In this document: positions 1 through 4,769 of the stretch, in pieces
How the letters are laid out: the number at the start of each line of letters is the position of its first letter
Numbering within the stretch: position 1 is the first letter of the stretch
Source of the DNA: Dehalococcoidia bacterium
Lineage (GTDB): Bacteria; Chloroflexota; Dehalococcoidia; JACVQG01; JAHKAY01
Assembly: GCA_030740315.1 (NCBI GenBank)
Contig: JASLXN010000098.1
Location: 1-5,885 of the forward strand
DNA: 5,885 nucleotides
Reading direction: 5' to 3'
The notes under the pieces: generated by a model
What the model was told of the DNA's origin: nothing
What the model saw: only the letters and a program-made list of their open reading frames with translations
The model's database searches: none
Position numbers and translations under genes: made by a program

Positions 1-1
1 T

Positions 2-1111
2 GAGGTGGCTGAGGCCAGGGGATACGGGCAAGATATATGCTCCTCCATGCGGTGTCACCTGGGTGCCTTGTTCATGGGTTTCGGTCTGGTGAACAAAGAA
101 GGGGTGCGGGTAAAACCGGACTTCGTATTCCAAGGCCTACCCTGCACCACCTTGGCCAAGACGAGCCAGATATATGCAGACTACTGGAAGATACCTTACT
201 TTACCATGGATATCCCTTTCCAGGACACCCAGGCCTCTATGGATTATCTAGTGGCGGAGCTACAGGAGGCCATAGAGTGGATGGAGAAGACGACGGGGCG
301 CGAGTTTGACGATGAGCGCCTTATCCATGGTGCCCGCAATGAATGGCTCGGCCTCTCCCTGTTCGCCCAGATTCTGGAAGAGTGTCGGGCGGTGCCCGCT
401 CCTCTAGACGCCCGCCATCTTTTTGCCTTACAGGTGCCGCTGGTGCTCATCCGGCAGCAGGACGAGGTAATTCGGTTCTATGAGACCCTGCTGGACGAGA
501 CCAGGGAGCGGGTGCGCCAGGGCATATCGGCCCGGGGATATGAGACCTCCCGCTTCATCCACGGCGGCTTCCCTCCTATGTTCTACATGGGCATCCTGAG
601 ATATCCTAGCCAGTTCGGTGGGGTGTATGTTGGGGGTGACCTCATTCACATATACGCCTCGTGGAAGACTCTGGACATGAAGAATCATAACTGGGAGGCC
701 GCTCCAGCTACACCAGAGGAGGCCGGACATACCCTTCGTACCCGTGAGGATGCCCTGAGGATGCTGGCTGACCTCTATATCCGCCGCCGCCCTCACATGT
801 GTCGGGTGGAGGACAGGGCCGAGCAGTACCTCAAACTGGCCCAGGGCTGGAAGGCCGATGCCTTCGTTATACATGTTGACCGCGGGTGTAAAAACCTGCA
901 GGCTGGTGTCTTGGAGGCCAAGCTGACCCTGGAGGATGCCGGAATTCCCACCCTGCTCTACGAGGGCAGCGGCTATGACCCCAGGGAGCTCTCCGAGAGC
1001 CAGGTGATGGACCGCTTTGACACTTTTATAGAGAACATGGGTCTGGCCCGGATCGGGGAGGAAGACAAAAGCAGTGGCTACGGCGTTGTGGACTCGTACC
1101 ACATCGCCTGA
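2..1111 (+). CDS. 2-hydroxyacyl-CoA dehydratase / benzoyl-CoA reductase-type subunit (HgdB/BcrC/FldC superfamily), 5'-truncated by window edge
   Basis: This is one subunit of the [4Fe-4S] enzyme superfamily that performs ATP-activated one-electron chemistry on acyl-CoAs, either dehydrating (R)-2-hydroxyacyl-CoA or reducing benzoyl-CoA, in the cytoplasm. The frame is open from the left edge. The GTG at base 5 is probably internal, because the first conserved cysteine lies only 12 residues after it and family members have many more residues before that point. Numbering from that GTG, cysteines at C12 (ICSSMRC), C47 (GLPCTTLAK) and C295 (VDRGCKN) fit the three cluster-ligand positions of the family. 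The C-terminal part (GIPTLLYEG..YDPRE, then RFDTFIENM) is the family's typical ending. One acidic residue usual in the E-x-D-x-x-D-P-R motif appears as Ser (EGSGYDPRE). It lies 14 bases before the LUD/CCG gene, so co-transcription is likely. A partner subunit would be expected just upstream, outside the window. The substrate cannot be told from sequence; the family call is firm, dehydratase versus reductase is not. Confidence 0.87.
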   Translation, partial: EVAEARGYGQDICSSMRCHLGALFMGFGLVNKEGVRVKPDFVFQGLPCTTLAKTSQIYADYWKIPYFTMDIPFQDTQASMDYLVAELQEAIEWMEKTTGREFDDERLIHGARNEWLGLSLFAQILEECRAVPAPLDARHLFALQVPLVLIRQQDEVIRFYETLLDETRERVRQGISARGYETSRFIHGGFPPMFYMGILRYPSQFGGVYVGGDLIHIYASWKTLDMKNHNWEAAPATPEEAGHTLRTREDALRMLADLYIRRRPHMCRVEDRAEQYLKLAQGWKADAFVIHVDRGCKNLQAGVLEAKLTLEDAGIPTLLYEGSGYDPRELSESQVMDRFDTFIENMGLARIGEEDKSSGYGVVDSYHIA

Positions 1112-1125
1112 GCGGACGGGCTAAG

Positions 1126-3249
1126 TTGTCGCAAACTTCGGACCTCAGGAAGCGGGTGGTGGCCGCTCTCAACAACCCCAACCTCCAAGAAGCCTTGGAG
1201 CGGGCCAAGCGGGCTTATCTTGGAAACCGTCAGCAGGCCTTTGCGGATCTGGATTTCCCCGCCCTGCGCCGGGAAATTCGCGGTATCAAGGAGCGGGCAA
1301 TAGCCGATTTGCCTGCCCTAGTGGAGCGGTTTCGGGAGCGCGCCCAGGCGGTGGGTGCCACCGTCCATATGGCTGCTGATGCCGCCGCAGCCCGGGAGTG
1401 CGCGCTGGGGGTGGCCCGGGGCTGTGGGGCTTCACTCATCGTCAAGTCCAAGTCCATGACCGCCGAGGAAATCGGACTCAACCATTATCTAGAGGGCCAG
1501 GGACTGAAGTTGGTGGAGACCGACCTGGGTGACCGCATCATACAACTTGCAGGTGAGCGGCCCTCGCATATCGTCCTGCCTGCTCTCCACAAAAGCAGGG
1601 AGGAGATAGCCCAGCTCTTTTCCCGGATGGTGGGCAGAGAGGTAGCGCCGGATATATCCGATATGGTTGGCCTAGCCCGCCAGGAGCTGCGCCGCAGCTT
1701 TGTTGAGGCCGGTATGGGTATATCCGGGGCCAACATAGCCCTGGCGGCCACTGGCACCGTGGGAATCGTGACCAACGAGGGCAACGGCCGGCTGGTTACC
1801 GGCCTGCCTCCGGTGCACCTGGCCCTGCTGGGAATGGACAAAGTGCTCCCCTCTCTGCGCGAGGCCGTCCCTGTCCTGGAGGTGCTGGCACCCAGCGCCA
1901 CCGGCCAGCGGTTCACCAGCTATGTATCCCTCATCACCGGGCCCAGCCGCACCGCCGATATTGAGAGTGTCCTTACTCTAGGTGTACATGGCCCGGGTGA
2001 GGTGCATATAGTCCTGTTGGACAACGGCCGCACCGCAATGCGGGATGACCCCCAGTTTCGCGAGGCCCTCTACTGCATCCGGTGCGCTGCCTGTCTGAAC
2101 ATGTGTCCTGTGTTCCAGCTTCTGGGTGGGCACACCTTCGGGCATGTCTATGTTGGTGGTATCGGCACCATACTCACCGCCTTCTACCACGGCTTGGAGG
2201 AGGCCGGAGAGATAGCTGAGTTATGCCTGCTGTGTGGTGCCTGTACGGAGGTGTGCCCCTCTATGATAGACCTTCCGGGCATGATTCTAACCCTACGGGA
2301 GCGGGTCGCCTCCGGCAAGAAGCTGCCTTGGCTGGAGGGAATGGTGTTCCGCCACCTCTTGGCCCATCCCAAACGCTTCCAGCGTGCGGCCGCAGTAGCG
2401 GCTCACCTGCCCGCAGCCCTGGGGCGAGACAACCCAGTCGCCATGGGCTTGGCCGGGCTTGGTGGGCAGAGGGGGCTGCCCCCCCTTTCCCGCCACCCCC
2501 TGCGCCAGCAGCTAAAGCCTGCTCCAAACGCCAGCGTCAACCTCTATGCTGGCTGCCTGATTGACTACTTCTACCCTGAAATCGGTCTGGATGTCGTCCG
2601 CTTACTGGAAGGACAAGGTCTCAGCGTACACTTCCCTGCGGGACAGGCTTGCTGCGGCATCCCCGCCCTAGCGTCAGGGCAGAGGAACACGGCTGTGGAG
2701 CTGGCTCGGCTCAACATAGCTGCCCTGGAGGAGGGTGATCCGGAGCATGTGGTCACCGCTTGCCCCACCTGTGCCCAGACCATAATGCAGGAGTTCCCCC
2801 GCCTGGTGGCCGGGAACGGTGAGTGGGAGCGGAGGGCGCAGGCCATAGCGGCTAAGACCCGGGACATCTGCCAGTTTTTGGAAGGAGCCGATTCGGTAAA
2901 CGCGGGGGAGGGTGCGGGAGCCGTTACCTATCATGACCCCTGCCATCTGAACCGCTATCAGGGGGTGAAGGAGTTACCCCGTGAGCTTCTGGGCCGGGTG
3001 GGGTATAACATCCTGGAGATGGCCGACGCCGATGCCTGTTGCGGCTTCGCTGGCACCTTCTCGCTTAACTTTCCGGAGCTATCCGGGGCACTTCTTCAGC
3101 GCAAGGTAGATTCTATCAAGGGGAGTGGTGCCGGGTTGGTCGCCACCGGCTGCCCGGGGTGCTTGATGCAACTACGCCGGGGCCTTTCGAGCGAAAGCGT
3201 GGAGGCCGTACACACCGTCCAGCTACTGGCCCGTCGCCTGAGCAACTGA
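1126..3249 (+). CDS. LutB-LutA type fusion: LUD domain + two [4Fe-4S] motifs + two CCG cysteine-rich domains (LdhH-like)
   Basis: This 707-residue iron-sulfur oxidoreductase joins what are separate LutB and LutA proteins in Bacillus; the summed lengths match. Residues about 60-300 form the LUD domain, with ATGTVGIVTNEGNGRL near 209-223 and PPVHLALLGMDKVLPS near 228-243. Two ferredoxin motifs follow: C317-C320-C323-C327-P and C367-C370-C373-C377-P. Two complete CCG domains then run from C477 to C509-C510-G with C546/C549, and from C606 to C638-C639-G with C676/C679. Both have 31 residues between the first Cys and the CCG. Fused forms of this kind are annotated as L-lactate dehydrogenase large subunit LdhH in sulfate reducers, and CCG domains bind clusters in heterodisulfide-reductase-like enzymes. 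No signal peptide or membrane segment is evident, so it is cytoplasmic. The TTG at 1126 gives a family-like N-terminus but has only a weak ribosome site. A GTG at 1156, with AGGA at 1147-1150, is an alternative. The immediate partner is the upstream dehydratase/reductase subunit. The true electron donor or substrate is unknown. Confidence 0.92.
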   Translation: MSQTSDLRKRVVAALNNPNLQEALERAKRAYLGNRQQAFADLDFPALRREIRGIKERAIADLPALVERFRERAQAVGATVHMAADAAAARECALGVARGCGASLIVKSKSMTAEEIGLNHYLEGQGLKLVETDLGDRIIQLAGERPSHIVLPALHKSREEIAQLFSRMVGREVAPDISDMVGLARQELRRSFVEAGMGISGANIALAATGTVGIVTNEGNGRLVTGLPPVHLALLGMDKVLPSLREAVPVLEVLAPSATGQRFTSYVSLITGPSRTADIESVLTLGVHGPGEVHIVLLDNGRTAMRDDPQFREALYCIRCAACLNMCPVFQLLGGHTFGHVYVGGIGTILTAFYHGLEEAGEIAELCLLCGACTEVCPSMIDLPGMILTLRERVASGKKLPWLEGMVFRHLLAHPKRFQRAAAVAAHLPAALGRDNPVAMGLAGLGGQRGLPPLSRHPLRQQLKPAPNASVNLYAGCLIDYFYPEIGLDVVRLLEGQGLSVHFPAGQACCGIPALASGQRNTAVELARLNIAALEEGDPEHVVTACPTCAQTIMQEFPRLVAGNGEWERRAQAIAAKTRDICQFLEGADSVNAGEGAGAVTYHDPCHLNRYQGVKELPRELLGRVGYNILEMADADACCGFAGTFSLNFPELSGALLQRKVDSIKGSGAGLVATGCPGCLMQLRRGLSSESVEAVHTVQLLARRLSN

Positions 3250-3250
3250 T

Positions 3251-3262
3251 CCGGTTAACCGG
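3251..3262. repeat. 12-bp perfect palindrome directly after the LUD/CCG stop codon
   Basis: CCGGTTAACCGG is self-complementary and starts two bases after the TGA of the upstream gene. It is too short, and lacks a T-run, to be called a terminator. It may be a protein-binding site or chance. Confidence 0.3.
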
Positions 3263-3305
3263 GGGACACCCATTCTTGTTCCCGCCTGCCCGCCCGAGTA
3301 ATAAA

Positions 3306-3328
3306 TCTGGGGGGTGAAGCCTCCCAGA
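3306..3328. terminator. Hairpin between the convergent gene blocks, possible terminator for the - strand gene
   Basis: The arms TCTGGGGGG (3306-3314) and CCTCCCAGA (3320-3328) enclose the 5-base loop TGAAG. The + strand RNA would have one G-U pair, the - strand RNA one A-C mismatch. Read on the - strand, the stem is followed by TTTATTA, which resembles a U-rich tail and would suit termination of the gene ending at 3411. Read on the + strand, it is followed by a C-run, a poor tail for the LUD/CCG gene. A second pairing, CTGGGGG (3307-3313) with CCCCCAG (3329-3335), competes with it. It could instead be a dispersed REP-like palindrome. Confidence 0.4.
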
Positions 3329-3370
3329 CCCCCAGGAGAATGCCATGGCAGGACATGAGTGCATCCATAA

Positions 3371-3389
3371 TTAAGATTTAAGATTAAGG
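3371..3389. repeat. Short A+T-rich tandem repeat
   Basis: TTAAGAT occurs twice in tandem (3371-3377 and 3378-3384) and is followed by a partial third unit. It stands out as an A+T patch in a G+C-rich window. It lies beyond the stop codons of both convergent genes. No function can be assigned. Confidence 0.4.
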
Positions 3390-3396
3390 ATCTAAG

Positions 3397-3420
3397 CGCT
3401 ACTCCACGCGCTACTCCACG
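3397..3420. repeat. Tandem 12-bp duplication spanning the stop codon of the - strand gene
   Basis: CGCTACTCCACG occurs at 3397-3408 and again at 3409-3420 without a mismatch. On the - strand each unit carries GTGGAGTAG, so the final Val-Glu-stop of the 3411-3833 gene is repeated immediately downstream. The protein is unchanged; this looks like a recent slippage duplication. Confidence 0.75.
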
Positions 3421-3833
3421 CTACGGATGTGTATTTTGAAGCGCACATGGCCCAGGCCGCCCCAGTCCAGGCCTGGATCCATGCACTCCGCCATCCTAGC
3501 CTGCCCCCGGGGCGTATGCTTCACGCCATTTAAAGCCAACTCCCACATACCGTGGCAGTGGGGCATAATGGGGGTGAGTGCCCGCATACACAGCGGGCAG
3601 TTGGTCTCCTCCGTGTTCAACATGAAGGGCAGTATGTTGAACACCAACCTGTGGCCCCTCCGGATTCCTGCCAGGCAGTTCACCGAGGTCATAACTTCGG
3701 CGACGATGCGCAGTTTCTCTGCATCGGCGCACCTGTCCATCACGCCCTCTAGGCGGGGTGACAGGTCAGCCATCTCGGCTTCGCTGATGCCCAGTGTCTC
3801 TCTTAGGCTGTTGGCTGTCTGTGGATCCAGCAT
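3411..3833 (-). CDS. TIGR04076-like small cysteine-containing protein of unknown function
   Basis: The product is a 140-residue soluble protein. Residues 1-50 are helix-rich and charged. The rest follows a pattern I associate with the TIGR04076 group of uncharacterised anaerobe proteins: C53-L-A-G then G60-HRLVF, N-C79-P-x-C82 before ALTPIMP, and C117-M-DPG with GGLGHVRFKI at the end. Six cysteines (35, 53, 79, 82, 93, 117) suggest metal or cluster binding, but no standard ferredoxin spacing is present. I chose the ATG at 3833 because AGGAG lies five bases upstream (3839-3843). The frame extends to a TTG at 3890, which would add 19 residues without such a site. It reads in the same direction as the CNCCQCCC-motif gene, 355 bases away, and converges on the LUD/CCG gene. 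Function is unknown; the coding call is supported by the ribosome site and the cysteine/glycine pattern. The family match is from memory of the pattern. Confidence 0.72.
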   Translation of the reverse strand: MLDPQTANSLRETLGISEAEMADLSPRLEGVMDRCADAEKLRIVAEVMTSVNCLAGIRRGHRLVFNILPFMLNTEETNCPLCMRALTPIMPHCHGMWELALNGVKHTPRGQARMAECMDPGLDWGGLGHVRFKIHIRSVE

Positions 3834-3838
3834 GTATG

Positions 3839-3843
3839 CTCCT
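3839..3843 (-). promoter_or_regulatory. Ribosome binding site deciding the start of the TIGR04076-like gene
   Basis: On the - strand AGGAG is followed by a five-base spacer (CATAC) and then ATG at 3833. It is the clearest Shine-Dalgarno in the window and favours this start over the upstream TTG at 3890. Confidence 0.75.
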
Positions 3844-3927
3844 ATCTTTGCATGTTTTGTCTCAGGGACTACAGGGAGGTCGTATAGCAAGCTGTTCTCT
3901 TCCTACCAGCCCGCCCTCGGATATCAC

Positions 3928-3952
3928 ATATGGGGGGCAAAGCCCCCCATAT
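3928..3952. repeat. Perfect 11-bp inverted repeat (hairpin), terminator- or REP-like
   Basis: The arms ATATGGGGGGC and GCCCCCCATAT flank the loop AAA, giving a very stable hairpin on either strand. There is no T-run of a classical terminator after it. It lies 94 bases before the ATG of the TIGR04076-like gene and 237 bases past the stop of the CNCCQCCC gene. Its G6/C6 core resembles the hairpin at 3306-3328, which suggests a dispersed palindrome family. Confidence 0.65.
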
Positions 3953-3968
3953 CTCCCGGATCTCCCGG
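3951..3968. repeat. Tandem 9-bp direct repeat
   Basis: ATCTCCCGG occurs at 3951-3959 and 3960-3968 without a mismatch. It overlaps the end of the adjacent hairpin by two bases. It is probably slippage-derived; no function is visible. Confidence 0.5.
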
Positions 3969-4099
3969 CGATGAGCAGGCTTGCTGCCGCCCTGTCCGAA
4001 GGCCTTTCTATTTTGTGGCCCGAAGGAGTCCGGTTTGAAAGGTGGATCACCCCACACTCCACAGCGGATCTGCCCGATAGTACTGTATGGGTTGCTGTG

Positions 4100-4138
4100 C
4101 CCCCAATGCCCCCGGAAGGCCCCCGGAGCGAACCCCCC
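4100..4138 (-). other. Putative G-quadruplex-forming sequence in the 3' region after the CNCCQCCC gene
   Basis: On the - strand four G-tracts of 6, 5, 5 and 5 bases are separated by 8, 6 and 4 bases (+ strand C-runs at 4133-4138, 4120-4124, 4109-4113 and 4100-4104). It begins about 50 bases after the stop of the 4189-4731 gene and directly follows an A6 run in the transcript sense. Such tracts can fold into a quadruplex in RNA or DNA; folding here is inferred, not shown. Confidence 0.4.
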
Positions 4139-4188
4139 TTTTTTATCTATGAGGTTGGACAAGGCTGTTTGTAGACAACATCAGCGCG

Positions 4189-4731
4189 CTACCCTTTTGC
4201 CGTGGTTAGCCTATGCTGTAGGGTGGCGGCATCAATTTTGACCAGGGTGCCGCGGATGCCGAAATCGGATCGGAGTCGTGTAGGTACGCAGCAGCACTGG
4301 CAGCAGTTGCACAGGGCGTAGAACTGCTCCTGGCATTGCATGAGGGTGTGAAACAGGCCACGGTGGTGGCATTCATCCAGCAGGGTATGGGCCTGCTCCC
4401 TGGTTACCTGCTGGTACTCCCCGGGGCGGTCCTGGGGGAAGACCTGTGCCCCTATCCCTATGATCAATTCCGAAAGCAACGGAGACTGGCATCGGTGGAA
4501 CGCCTGGCGGCACCGGCAGGGGCCTAGGAGGACTTGGGATGACTGGTCCACCACACCGTGGGCCTGAGCTAGGCTCACGGTGTAGCTGGTGTGCATATTG
4601 TAGCCGTACCGGCTGGCCACGACACGCACCAAGCGACCGACCAGGGGTAGCCTGGTTAACCGGCCTCCAAGCATATAAAAACGCAGGAAGTGCCCTTGGT
4701 GGCGGCGATAAAAGCGTAGTGTGTGGTGCAT
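4189..4731 (-). CDS. Cysteine-rich iron-sulfur protein with PCRCR and CNCCQCCC motifs, no ferredoxin domain
   Basis: The 180-residue product has a basic, His/Arg-rich N-terminus (about 1-45) and then a conserved core: LGPCRCR with C72 and C74, C81, LLDECHHRGLFHT (residues 118-129) and the dense cluster CNCCQCCC (C141, C143, C144, C146-C148). This core is the one I know from anaerobe ferredoxin-type proteins (CxCR, then EA..LL...GL.H, then CNCC.CCC). In many of those a two-cluster ferredoxin domain follows; here the protein ends about 30 residues later (GIRGTLVKIDAATL). Shorter relatives ending this way appear to exist, so it is probably complete. The cysteines point to cluster binding and electron transfer in the cytoplasm; this is inference. 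The ATG at 4731 is the only start before an in-frame TAA at 4753, yet it lacks a Shine-Dalgarno. It begins 37 bases after the stop of the CoA-transferase/racemase gene, so co-transcription and translational coupling are plausible. No gene name is known to me. Confidence 0.77.
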   Translation of the reverse strand: MHHTLRFYRRHQGHFLRFYMLGGRLTRLPLVGRLVRVVASRYGYNMHTSYTVSLAQAHGVVDQSSQVLLGPCRCRQAFHRCQSPLLSELIIGIGAQVFPQDRPGEYQQVTREQAHTLLDECHHRGLFHTLMQCQEQFYALCNCCQCCCVPTRLRSDFGIRGTLVKIDAATLQHRLTTAKG

Positions 4732-4769
4732 TTTTATAGAGGGTGCTATCGGTTACGCGGCGCGGCCTG

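Larger units (their letters stand above)
3834..4188. other. Gene-free 355-base intergenic region rich in repeats and G/C runs
   Basis: No reading frame here resembles a protein on either strand; frames that stay open translate to low-complexity Pro/Gly/Arg/Ser text typical of G+C-rich noncoding DNA. It holds the leader of the downstream - strand gene, a perfect 11-bp hairpin (3928-3952), a 9-bp tandem repeat (3951-3968) and a G-run cluster (4100-4138). It would contain the 3' end of the CNCCQCCC-motif transcript and probably the promoter of the TIGR04076-like gene, but I see no convincing -35/-10 pair. Confidence 0.6.

Noticed and set aside
428..1102. Long open frame on the - strand (224 codons) opposite the dehydratase-type subunit
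   Set aside because: It is wholly antisense to a clearly homologous gene, shows no recognisable domain, and is explained by G+C-rich codon structure.
1485..1916. Open - strand frame of 143 codons opposite the LUD domain
   Set aside because: Ser/Arg/Pro-rich low-complexity translation, antisense to a conserved domain, no family resemblance.
3340..3381. AGGAG followed by ATG codons on the + strand between the convergent genes
   Set aside because: The frames stop after 9 and 13 codons and encode nothing recognisable.
3427..4038. Open + strand frame of 203 codons across the TIGR04076-like gene and the gap
   Set aside because: It is antisense to a gene with a good ribosome site and a conserved Cys/Gly pattern, and then runs into repeat-rich noncoding DNA.
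3869..4162. Open - strand frame of 97 codons in the intergenic gap
   Set aside because: It reads through the hairpin and tandem repeats, has no ribosome site or family resemblance, and competing frames are open too.
4100..4250. Possible frameshifted ferredoxin domain missing from the CNCCQCCC protein
   Set aside because: I read the - strand frames downstream of the stop at 4189 and found no CxxCxxCxxxCP pattern, so a recent frameshift is unlikely.
4733..4761. TATAAA just before the ATG at 4731 as a -10 box
   Set aside because: It abuts the start codon and no -35-like hexamer is found 17 bases upstream (the DNA there is GCCGCG); A+T richness near a start explains it.
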